A stretch of 64,000 bases of DNA from CAVQND01 sp049518415 (lineage in GTDB: Bacteria; Verrucomicrobiota; Verrucomicrobiia; Limisphaerales; UBA8199), in NCBI GenBank assembly GCA_049518415.1, contig JBEKRX010000037.1, positions 4,005 through 68,004 on the forward strand, in the 5' to 3' direction. Below the pieces are notes generated by a model, which saw only the letters and a program-made list of their open reading frames with translations, did not search any database and had not been told where the DNA came from. Positions 39,826 through 47,863 of the stretch are shown piece after piece (the first letter of the stretch is position 1; every line of letters starts with the position of its first letter). Position numbers and translations under genes: made by a program.

Positions 39826-40455
39826 TCACTTGCGCTTGCGCACCAAGGCCACCATGACCCCCTGCACCTGCAATTCTTCCCGGGGAATGAGGTTCCGATA
39901 GCGGGGATTTTCCGCGCGCAGATACGGTTTGCCCCGCTGCACGAGAAATGTCTTGAGGGTCACCTGGCCGTCAATCAGCGCCGCCACCACGTCGCCGGGA
40001 CGCGGCGCCAGGCCATGCTCGATAATCGCGATGTCGCCGTCCACGATATTTTTGCCGAGCATGGAATCGCCCCGCACTTTCAGGCCGAACGTGCGGGCAG
40101 TCGGTTTGATCCCGAGCGTCTCCACGTCGATCAGCACGCAACCTTCCTCCTCCTGGGCGGCCTCGCTGGGCAGGCCGGCGGGAATGGAGCCAAAAATCGG
40201 CACCGAGAGGATGCGCGGCCGCAACCGGTTTTTCGGCGCGTTGGGATTCACCACCTGGAACGTCCGGGCGCGCCCCGGCTGGTTTCTCAAGAACCCCTTG
40301 CCCCGGAGCGCCTTGATGTGCGCCAGCGCCGCGTTCGGACTGTTAAAGCCAAAATGCGCCGCAATCTCCCGGTAAGTGGGGACCAGCCCGGCCGAATCCT
40401 GTTGGTCCTGGATAAATTCCAGGACCCGGCGCTGTCTTTTCGTCAATTCCTTCAT
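39826..40455 (-). CDS. lexA: LexA SOS repressor/autoprotease
   Basis: 209 residues from ATG 40455. Winged helix-turn-helix KELTKRQRRVLEFIQDQQ and YREIAAHFGFNSPNAALAHI, cleavage site IPAGLP (Ala-Gly), nucleophile Ser in VRGDSMLGKNI, and general-base Lys in GQVTLKTFLV. Represses DNA-damage genes until cleaved with RecA help. It is first in a likely operon with the fused polymerase and hemerythrin gene. Confidence 0.95.
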   Translation of the reverse strand: MKELTKRQRRVLEFIQDQQDSAGLVPTYREIAAHFGFNSPNAALAHIKALRGKGFLRNQPGRARTFQVVNPNAPKNRLRPRILSVPIFGSIPAGLPSEAAQEEEGCVLIDVETLGIKPTARTFGLKVRGDSMLGKNIVDGDIAIIEHGLAPRPGDVVAALIDGQVTLKTFLVQRGKPYLRAENPRYRNLIPREELQVQGVMVALVRKRK

Positions 40456-40458
40456 ACT

Positions 40459-40470
40459 GAACAAGTGTCC
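40459..40470. promoter_or_regulatory. Candidate LexA operator
   Basis: GAAC-AAGT-GTCC, four bases from the lexA start codon, is one mismatch from a GAAC-N4-GTTC dyad. The motif reported for Verrucomicrobia, TGTTC-N4-GAACA, is arranged differently, so this is only a candidate for autoregulation. Confidence 0.35.
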
Positions 40471-40779
40471 ACATGTCGCCGGACTTTGTCAACATAAAAA
40501 CCGAGGGGAAAATTGGGGACGCGGCGTGAGGGAGTGGCGGGGGAGGCAGTTGGTCAGCAAGAACTGGCTGGTCGACCGGAGCAAATTGGCGATTGGGGAC
40601 GGCGGGGGAATTGGGATTGCGCCGCCCGCGGAAAGATCGCGGAGTTTTGCCGCGCGCGGCAGTTCTGCGCTCACATTTCGGCTTGACGCCGGCCCGACAA
40701 GCCGCATAATGGTCCCGCTGTTGATGAGAAAATCCTGTTTTCAGGTCAGTTTAAAGGCAAGCAAACAGAAAGGCATCAA
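40471..40779. other. Divergent region between lexA and a secreted protein gene
   Basis: About 309 bp holding the promoters of lexA and the gene at 40780. No further operator, hairpin or small gene is evident. Confidence 0.4.
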
Positions 40780-41589
40780 ATGAAAACCGCCGCTTGGATG
40801 GTGACGGCACTTGCATTGGGCAGCATGGGCCCGGCTTTAACGGCCCAGGAGGAGCGACCGCCAGGCCCTCCGCCCGGGGAACGGCGCATCGAACCGGATG
40901 TCCGTGAAATGCGTCTCCAGAAGGCGATTCAGGAATTGAGAGAGAGAATTGCCGAGCTGGAAAGGCAAATCCAAAGCCAGGGCTGGAAAAGCGATGATTT
41001 GCGGCCAAGAGGAGAGATGGATTTCCGGCCGGGCGCCGGGCCTCCCGGCCTGCCGCGCGGAGGGGAACCTCCAAGGCCTGAAACATCCCCAAACCGTCCC
41101 CCGCCTCCCGCCGGGTTCGCTCGGCCCGGTCCATCGCCTGAGGAGAGAGAAATGCGCCGTCCGCGCTTTCAGCCACTACCCCCGGCATCCGAACGGGGGG
41201 AGTACGCTGAGCCGCAGCGCGGAAATGGGGACCTCAGGCCCCCGCCCTTCGATGGTAATCGCGGTCCAGGGGACTACGCTCGCCCTTTGCGCAGACTGAA
41301 TCTGCCGCCGCCTCAGATGGAGATGCTCTACCGACGATTGGCTGAAACACGTGAACGAGGAAGGGTTCTGCGCGAGAAAATCATCGATGCCCGCCGCGCC
41401 TTGCAGGCAGCGGCCAATGAGCGGCAAATCAACCACAAAGCCATCAAAGAGCGGGCCGCACGATTGGCCAAATTGGAAGCGGACCTGGCAGTGGCAAGAG
41501 GCAAATTTATCCGGGAACTGCGTGAAAAACTGCCCCCGGACCAATTCGAGCAAGTGCGCCGATACCTGAATCGACTGCAAGCCCCCTAA
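40780..41589 (+). CDS. Secreted proline-rich protein with Spy/CpxP-like C-terminus
   Basis: 269 residues with a signal peptide (MKTAAWMVTALALGSMGPAL). A coiled-coil piece (EMRLQKAIQELRERIAELER) is followed by a long Pro/Arg/Gly-rich segment (about 70-165) and a helical C-terminus with LPPPQMEMLYRRLAETRE and LPPDQFEQVRRYLNRL, similar to LTxxQ repeats. Five bases separate it from the next gene. Confidence 0.65.
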   Translation: MKTAAWMVTALALGSMGPALTAQEERPPGPPPGERRIEPDVREMRLQKAIQELRERIAELERQIQSQGWKSDDLRPRGEMDFRPGAGPPGLPRGGEPPRPETSPNRPPPPAGFARPGPSPEEREMRRPRFQPLPPASERGEYAEPQRGNGDLRPPPFDGNRGPGDYARPLRRLNLPPPQMEMLYRRLAETRERGRVLREKIIDARRALQAAANERQINHKAIKERAARLAKLEADLAVARGKFIRELREKLPPDQFEQVRRYLNRLQAP

Positions 41590-41594
41590 GCCCG

Positions 41595-43028
41595 ATGAAG
41601 CCTAACTTGATCAATCGACGAGAATTCCTGGGCACCACTGCCGCCGGCGGCGCCCTGTTCGCCTCCGGGCTGTTTGGCCCGCGCCTTTTGGCCTCGGACA
41701 CGGGCCAGTTGGCCAAGCCGCCCCCGGTGAAGATTTACAAGATTTTCGCCGGCCGAACGGGCGACTTCTACCTCGCCCACCCCACCGAAGAACTGGCCAG
41801 GTTCAATCAATATTTCAACGACCTGGAGAAGAAGCTCGGGGACGTGCAGTTTGTGGGCGGGGACATGATTCCGCCGGCGGAGGCGGCGCAGTTGGCGGAG
41901 AAAGTGAAGGCGGCCGACGCGGTGCTGTTGATTCACTTGTCGGCGCACGGTGGCGACGCGCCAGTCTTGAGCAAAATCGTGGACGTGGGATTGCCGACGG
42001 CCCTGTTCACGCAACCGTTCAGCGGCCACGGCTGGATGTATTTTCCGCAGTGGCGCAAGCAAGGCAAGCGCGTGGTGCTGCTGCCCAGCAGCGATTGGAC
42101 CGAGATCGAGCGGGTGGTGGCGCTCATGCGGGTGCCGGCCTGGCTCAAACAGACGCGCATCATCGCCTGGGGGCCGCCCCAGGGCACCGAAGCCGCCTGC
42201 TCGGCCGAGCGGCTCAAGGAGCGGTTCGGGGCGGAGCTCATTTCCGTCACCGACGCCCGCGTCAAGGACATCTGGAAGAGCATCGACCCCGCCGCCGCCC
42301 AGGCCGAGGCGGAGCAATATTGGCTGAGCCAGGCCCGACAGATTGTCGAGCCCAGCCGCCAGGAGATCATCGCCTCGGCCAAGTTGTTCCTCGCCGTCAA
42401 GCAGTTGATGATTCAGGAAAAGGCCCAGGCCATCGCCAGTTCGTGCTGCATGGGCGACCCCCGTGGCTGCCTCACGTTCAGCAAACTCAACGACCTTGGC
42501 TTCGTGGGCGCCTGCGAAGGGGACATGGATTCGACCTTGACCATGCTCCTGTTTGCCTACGCGTTCCGGGTGCCGGGCTTCATCTCGGACCCGGTGGTCG
42601 ACACGGCCAAGAACGCCCTCGTGCATTTCCACTGCACCTCGGCCACCAAGATGGATGGGCCGCTCGGGCGGCGTCTGCCCTTCACCATCCGCACCCAAAC
42701 CGACAGCAAAGGCGGGGTCGCCTTGCAGGTGGAGAATCGGATCGGGCAACCGGTGACTTGCGCCAAACTCGTGAACCTGGACACCCTGCTGATCACCCCG
42801 GGAAAAATCCTTGAAACCAGCACCAGCCCGCTGGCCTGCCGCACGCAGTTTGCCATGAGCGTCCCCAATGCCAAGCGACTGTTCCTCAATTGGGGCGGGG
42901 ACGTCATCAAGGGCGGCGTCATGACCTTGCTGCACCGGGTGGTCTTCTACGGCGACTACCTGGAGCCTATGAAGAACCTGGGCGATCTTATGGGCTTCAA
43001 GGTGCTGGAGGAAAGCGGCGTCGCTTAG
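41595..43028 (+). CDS. Tat-exported fucose/arabinose-isomerase-like protein (paralogue 3)
   Basis: 477 residues. INRREFLGTTAAGGALFASG is a clear Tat signal. The same block order as the other two copies is present: SSCCMGDPRGCLTFSKL, GACEGDMDSTLTMLLFAY, VHFHCTSATKMDG. Third copy in the window. Confidence 0.75.
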   Translation: MKPNLINRREFLGTTAAGGALFASGLFGPRLLASDTGQLAKPPPVKIYKIFAGRTGDFYLAHPTEELARFNQYFNDLEKKLGDVQFVGGDMIPPAEAAQLAEKVKAADAVLLIHLSAHGGDAPVLSKIVDVGLPTALFTQPFSGHGWMYFPQWRKQGKRVVLLPSSDWTEIERVVALMRVPAWLKQTRIIAWGPPQGTEAACSAERLKERFGAELISVTDARVKDIWKSIDPAAAQAEAEQYWLSQARQIVEPSRQEIIASAKLFLAVKQLMIQEKAQAIASSCCMGDPRGCLTFSKLNDLGFVGACEGDMDSTLTMLLFAYAFRVPGFISDPVVDTAKNALVHFHCTSATKMDGPLGRRLPFTIRTQTDSKGGVALQVENRIGQPVTCAKLVNLDTLLITPGKILETSTSPLACRTQFAMSVPNAKRLFLNWGGDVIKGGVMTLLHRVVFYGDYLEPMKNLGDLMGFKVLEESGVA

Positions 43029-43088
43029 GCTCCGATAGTCCAATTTGCTCGCGGCCGGCGAGGATTCTCGGGCAGGGCCGCGCTATAT

Positions 43089-43250
43089 TATCCGGCCAGG
43101 CTGGCGATGGCGGCGCATCTGCGGCGCGAGACCACTTTGACCATCCGGCAGATAGCGCAACGGCTTGGGAAGTTGGAAAAGCCCCAACCACAAGCTTTAC
43201 CTGCGCAGCAAAGCCAAGGAGTCCCGAAACCAATGAAAAGTCGGTTTGAC
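43089..43250 (+). pseudogene. C-terminal remnant of a REP-associated (Y1-type) transposase
   Basis: The frame reads AAHLRRETTLTIRQIAQRLG, then a one-base shift restores SWKSPNHKLYLRSK, together the typical C-terminal helix-turn-helix tail of RAYT transposases. The catalytic HUH/Tyr part is missing. Given the many palindromes in this region, it may be what is left of their mobiliser. Confidence 0.55.
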
Positions 43251-43294
43251 CCCTCTTTTTGACGGCCTTCCGTGCGAGGTGTGAAATATTCGGG

Positions 43295-44002
43295 CTAAAG
43301 CTGCTGTTCCCGCGCCTTGCGCGCCTGGTAGCGAACCGGGCTCTCCTGCAAGACCTGCCGGATGGCGGCGGCGGTCTTCTCGCCCACGCCGTCCACCTGT
43401 TCCAGGTTTTGGACGCTGGCGGTCATGACGGCCTGGACGGTGCCAAAGGCCTGCAAGAGCCGCTCGGCGCGCGCGGGACCGATGCCCGGCAGGCCCTGCA
43501 AAATCCGCAACTGGATTCGCCGTTTGCGCTTCGGGCGCCGCCCATAGCGGCAGCCGCCAGACCATTCCTGCCGCCGCAGTTGCCGGGCGGCATAAACCAT
43601 CAACCGCGCCGTCTCCGCGGGCTCGAGGGTGCGGAGCACCGGCAAGTGAAAGATCAGGCTCAGGGAAACCATGGCCCCCTGGAGGGCCTCGCGGCGCATC
43701 TGTGTCTGCGCCAGGTCGCCGAGGCGTCCTTCCAGGATAATCGCCGCCGGCTCGGCCAGGTCGGCCAGCTTTTGGGCCTGGACAAAGAGCCGCCCGTCCG
43801 CGATGGACAGGGCAAAATCCACGACCGTTTTCCGCTCGAAGACGCACCGCCCGTCCACGACGTAATCCCCTGCTGCGAGCTGCTGGAACCGGAGTTCGAT
43901 GCTGGGAAGCTGCTTGAGGGCCTCGACCACCGGGCTGCGCGCCTCCCGATGATCCGCGATAATCGGAATCGACAAGGCCTGGCTCCCGCCCACCGGTGTC
44001 AT
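43295..44002 (-). CDS. ERCC4-type (XPF/MUS81-like) nuclease with helix-hairpin-helix pair
   Basis: 235 residues from ATG 44002. IIADHREARSP and FERKTVVDFALSI give the D-x-x-R-E / ERK-x3-D active site of XPF-family nucleases. The C-terminus has two HhH motifs (LQGLPGIGPARAERLLQAFG and LEQVDGVGEKTAAAIRQVL). No helicase domain. Such stand-alone forms are uncommon in bacteria and probably cut branched DNA. Confidence 0.8.
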   Translation of the reverse strand: MTPVGGSQALSIPIIADHREARSPVVEALKQLPSIELRFQQLAAGDYVVDGRCVFERKTVVDFALSIADGRLFVQAQKLADLAEPAAIILEGRLGDLAQTQMRREALQGAMVSLSLIFHLPVLRTLEPAETARLMVYAARQLRRQEWSGGCRYGRRPKRKRRIQLRILQGLPGIGPARAERLLQAFGTVQAVMTASVQNLEQVDGVGEKTAAAIRQVLQESPVRYQARKAREQQL

Positions 44003-44170
44003 GCCCGGCAGTGAAGCCAAAACTGCCCTGGCTGGCAAAGAGAAAGCGAGCGGCGCAGCGAGGGCCGGCGCAGCAGCCACAGGCCGTCCATCAGGAGGAT
44101 CGGTTTCGGCCTGAGTGGCCAGCGAGGCAGGGCCTCAGACCACCGCTGGAATCGAACCTGCCCGGAGGGG

Positions 44171-44214
44171 TTCATTGAGAATTGAGTATTGCTTATTGGT
44201 CATTGAGTCCGCAG
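44171..44214. repeat. AT-rich direct repeat, left copy
   Basis: TTCATTGAGAATTG(A/C)GTATTG...TTATTGGTCATTGAGTCCGCAG occurs here and at 47619-47670 (the second copy has one extra GAGTATTG unit). The two copies flank the large gene 44258-47623. Confidence 0.8.
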
Positions 44215-44257
44215 TCCGGAAGTTCAATCGGCGTCATCCCGGCGCATTCTTCAATAA

Positions 44258-47200
44258 TTACTCCTTTAGCTCTTTGAGCTTGGCGTCCAACTCTTCAAGC
44301 GGGAAACCCTCGGCGGCGACGCGGTGCGATTTGCCGGTCAGGATGGGCCAGGGCAGGGCGGCGGCGCCCCAGGCGGCGCGGGTTTTATCGGCGTCGTCTT
44401 TGAACCGGGCAACCGGGAAGGGCAGGGCGGCCTCCTGCTTCCAGGCGGCAAAGGCGTCGTCGGCCATGGCGCCGGCTTGGAGGATGACGATGGCGAGGCC
44501 CTTTTGTTTGAGGGCGGGGGCCTGTTCGGCGAGCAGGCGAAGGGCGCGGCGGGAGGGGCGTTGTTCGGCATCGATGAGCAGGGCCAGGAGGGGTTGGCCG
44601 GCCGGGGCATCGGCGGGGGCCAGGCCAAGCGGGGCGAGGTCTGGGAGCGGCTTGCCTCTGAGGGAGGCGGCCTGGGGGGCCGCGGCGCCGATCACGGCAG
44701 GCGAAGAGCTGAGCCGAATCGTAATGTTGGTATCGCCGGCCTCGACGGAGGCGGAGCCGAAGCCGCCGCGAGGAGAGTTGGCCGAAATGGTGATGGCGCC
44801 GGCGCAGGCCTTGTCGAGGGAGAAGCGCCCTTTGGCATCGGTCTGGCCCTGGAGGTTGGGTTGGTTGTTGCCGTAGGTATAGAGACGCGCACCGGCTACG
44901 GGCTGGTCGTCCGAATCGAGCACCACGCCGGCGATGCGCTGGTCGGCAACGAGGAGTTGGAAGGGGTCGAGTTCGAGCGGCGGGCTGCCGGCCTCCGGGG
45001 CCTCGGCTTCGTGCTGGTCCTGGCCGAAGCCTCTGGCGGACACGGTGACGCTGTATTTGCGGCCAAAGGGGAGGGCTTTGATCTCGAAGCGGCCCTGGGC
45101 GTCGGCGCGGACGGCCTGACCGAGCTGCGAACTCATGCGGTCGGTGCGGAACATCACTTGGGCCTGGGCGTTGGAGACGGCATGGCCGTTGACGTCGGTG
45201 ACGCGGCCCACCAGCGTCAGGCCCGGGCCGAGCTTCAGGTCGGCGTTGGTGGTGTCGTCCTCGAGGTCGAAGGCGGCGGCGAGGTTGCGGTCGGGGTCGC
45301 GCGCGATGAGGACGCGTTGGGAGGTCGGGTAGCCGGTGGGGATCGATTCGGCGGCCAAGGTGAAGCGTCCCTGGTCGTCCGTGCGCTTCTGGGCGTAAGA
45401 GAAGAAAGGAAAGAGGCTGACCGTCACCTTGGGGGCGGGCTTGCCGTCGGCATCGAGCACGGTGCCGGTGAGCTTGGGCTGCGCGGCGCCCGAGCGCAGA
45501 GTGCGGACGCCTGCCTGCTGGCCCAGTTGGATCGTGATGTTCGTGTCCCCGCCCTGAGCGTTGGCGCTGCCGGAGCCGCCCGGCTCGCGCGGGTTGTTGG
45601 CGTAGAGGTTGATCGAACCGCCGCAGACATGGTCGAAGGAGAAGCGTCCCTTGGCGTTGGTCCGGCCCTGCAAGCGAGGCTGCTTTTCACCATAGGAAGA
45701 GATCCAAGCGCCCGGCACCGGCCTGTCGTCAGCGTCCACCACGACGCCGGCGATGCGCTGATCGGCCAGGGGGAGTTGGAAGGGGTCGAGTTCGACGCGG
45801 CGGGTGCTCGGCTCCGGGGCTTCCAGGTTGTGGCTGTCCTGGCCGAAGCCTTTGGCGGAGGCGCTCACTCCGTAGGCCCGGGCGGGGGGTAGGGCCTTGA
45901 TTTCAAAACGGCCTTGCGCATCAGCCTGAGTCGGACTGCCGAAACTGAAGCTCATCCGCTCGGTCCGGAAAGTCAGTGCCGCCTGGGCATTGGTGATGGG
46001 CTTGCCGTTGGCATCGGTAATGAGACCGGCCAGGGTCAAGCCGGGTTCGAGCCGCAGGGTGACATTGGTGGCGTCTTCCTCCAGTTCGAGGGCGGCGGCG
46101 AGGTTGCGTTTGAGGTCGCGGGCGATGAGGATGCGCCGGGCGTCTTGCAGGCCGCCAAACTGGCTGGGGTTGAGCATCAAGGTGAAACGGCCTTGGGCGT
46201 CGGTGTGCTTCTCTGATTGGCTGAACGGAAAGGAGGCGACTGCAACATTGGGGGCCGGCTTGCCGTCCGGGTCGAGGAGGGTCCCGGTGAGTTTGGTGGC
46301 GGACGCCGCGGCCAGTGTGATGGTCAGCGTATTGGTCTGGTTCCGCTCCAGGGTGGCCTGTTCGGATGCCTGACTGGTGCTGCCGGGTTTGCGGGCGCCG
46401 ACCTGGTACTGACCGGGCGGCAGGCGGAAGCGGGCGAGGCCCTGGTCGGAAGTGGTAGCGGACTCGTTCACATCCGGCGGGCTGGCGGCCCAGACCGTGG
46501 CGGCCTTGACGGGCTGGTTGCCGGCCTCGTCGCGGACAGTGACCTCGAGCAAGGCGCCCGGGCCCAGGGCGAGTTTGACATTGCGGTTGGTGGCGCCGCT
46601 CTCGACGGCGACCGTCACGGGCTGGGCGACCAGGTCCGGGGGCTGGTTGGTGCCGAGCCGCGCGAGGAGGGTGTAATCCCCAGGGCTGAGGTTGGTGAGA
46701 CGAAAGGCGCCGTCGGGACCGGTCATTGAGGAGAGCGACGAGTCATCGTCCAGGAAACTTCCGGCCAGCGCAACATTGGCGCCGGCCACGGGCGCGCCGG
46801 AGTCTTCACGCACGACGCGGCCTTCAATGGCGCCGGCGGGTTTGAGCGTCAGCACGATGTTGGATTGTCCCGCATCGAAGCGCAGGCTGAGAGGATTCAC
46901 GTAGAAGGTGGAGACGGGCGGTTGGTCCAGGGCCAGGCCGGGCTTGCTGACGGCCAGTTCGAGCCCGGCGCCCTGCGGCAGAGCATCGATGCGGAACTTG
47001 CCGTCTGGGCCGGTGCGGGCGGAGAAGTATCGCCGCCCGAGCCGGGACAACAGGGGGGACGAGGACCAGGAGAGCCCGCTCGCCGGGGCCATCCAGAAGG
47101 CGTAACTGACCCACACGAGGGCCTCCGGCACCGGCTGGTGGGCGCTATCCTGAACCAGGCCGGAAACGGAGGCCGGCGGCGTCAGTGTCAGGGTTAGGGT

Positions 47201-47623
47201 CTCCGCCTCCGATTCCATGGACGGGTCCCAGGCGGTCCAAGCTATGGCAAAGCCGGGCTTGGCAGCCACGAGCGTGAACCAGGCCGCATTGGTGGTGGTG
47301 AAGGCCACGGCCCCGTCGTTGTCTGCTGTCGAACGTCCGTCAAAGTCGAGGCTCGGGCGCCGTTGTCCGGGAGCCAAACCGCGATAGCGTTCGACCACGG
47401 CCCCGGGGACCGGCTGGCCTGTGGCGTCAACCACCCTGGCCTGGCAACGGAAGAGGTTGTTGGTGTCCGCGCGGGCGCCCAGGGCGACGACGTCATAGGC
47501 GACTACGAATTCGGTCATTACGATGACATTGGTGGTGTCGGCGCGGGGGCCCAGGGGGAGCAAGGCGGACAGGAGGAGGGAGAGAAGTGCGCCGCGCGGG
47601 GAGGCGGCAACGGAGAGGTTCAT
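44258..47623 (-). CDS. Giant secreted protein: carboxypeptidase-regulatory-like repeats plus thioredoxin-fold C-terminus
   Basis: 1,121 residues with a signal peptide. About ten beta-sandwich repeats of the CarboxypepD_reg kind follow (for example GTVLDADGKPAPKVTVSLFP, GRVTDVNGHAVSNAQAQVMF, AGVVLDSDDQPVAGARLYTY). From about residue 985 the sequence adopts a thioredoxin/redoxin order (LLALLIDAEQRPSRRALRLL, GLAIVILQAG, PFPVARFKDDAD), but the CxxC position reads QRPS, so it cannot be redox-active itself. It is the last gene downstream of the two proposed selenoproteins (240-bp gap). Its start codon lies in the right copy of a direct repeat. Confidence 0.7.
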   Translation of the reverse strand: MNLSVAASPRGALLSLLLSALLPLGPRADTTNVIVMTEFVVAYDVVALGARADTNNLFRCQARVVDATGQPVPGAVVERYRGLAPGQRRPSLDFDGRSTADNDGAVAFTTTNAAWFTLVAAKPGFAIAWTAWDPSMESEAETLTLTLTPPASVSGLVQDSAHQPVPEALVWVSYAFWMAPASGLSWSSSPLLSRLGRRYFSARTGPDGKFRIDALPQGAGLELAVSKPGLALDQPPVSTFYVNPLSLRFDAGQSNIVLTLKPAGAIEGRVVREDSGAPVAGANVALAGSFLDDDSSLSSMTGPDGAFRLTNLSPGDYTLLARLGTNQPPDLVAQPVTVAVESGATNRNVKLALGPGALLEVTVRDEAGNQPVKAATVWAASPPDVNESATTSDQGLARFRLPPGQYQVGARKPGSTSQASEQATLERNQTNTLTITLAAASATKLTGTLLDPDGKPAPNVAVASFPFSQSEKHTDAQGRFTLMLNPSQFGGLQDARRILIARDLKRNLAAALELEEDATNVTLRLEPGLTLAGLITDANGKPITNAQAALTFRTERMSFSFGSPTQADAQGRFEIKALPPARAYGVSASAKGFGQDSHNLEAPEPSTRRVELDPFQLPLADQRIAGVVVDADDRPVPGAWISSYGEKQPRLQGRTNAKGRFSFDHVCGGSINLYANNPREPGGSGSANAQGGDTNITIQLGQQAGVRTLRSGAAQPKLTGTVLDADGKPAPKVTVSLFPFFSYAQKRTDDQGRFTLAAESIPTGYPTSQRVLIARDPDRNLAAAFDLEDDTTNADLKLGPGLTLVGRVTDVNGHAVSNAQAQVMFRTDRMSSQLGQAVRADAQGRFEIKALPFGRKYSVTVSARGFGQDQHEAEAPEAGSPPLELDPFQLLVADQRIAGVVLDSDDQPVAGARLYTYGNNQPNLQGQTDAKGRFSLDKACAGAITISANSPRGGFGSASVEAGDTNITIRLSSSPAVIGAAAPQAASLRGKPLPDLAPLGLAPADAPAGQPLLALLIDAEQRPSRRALRLLAEQAPALKQKGLAIVILQAGAMADDAFAAWKQEAALPFPVARFKDDADKTRAAWGAAALPWPILTGKSHRVAAEGFPLEELDAKLKELKE

Positions 47624-47670
47624 TGAGAATTGCGTATTGAGTATTGGTTATTGGTCATTGAGTCCGCAGC
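47619..47670. repeat. AT-rich direct repeat, right copy
   Basis: Second copy of the repeat at 44171-44214. It includes the start codon of the 1,121-residue gene (CAT at 47621-47623), so the repeat supplies the 5' end and upstream leader of that gene. Confidence 0.8.
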
Positions 47671-47863
47671 GGGCAGGCAAGTTTTGGGCTTGGCCTGCGC
47701 TGGCATCGATTATCCGAGGATGCGACCCAGTGGGTCGCACTCTGCCACCAGGGCTTCAATGCCTCCGGCGGGCGGCAATTGCGCCGGGAGGGTTTATGCT
47801 GCGCCCAAGGCCGGCCTGGGGGCGGCGCTCCCGCGCGAGCGCCGGGAGGCTTGCTCCGCCGGC

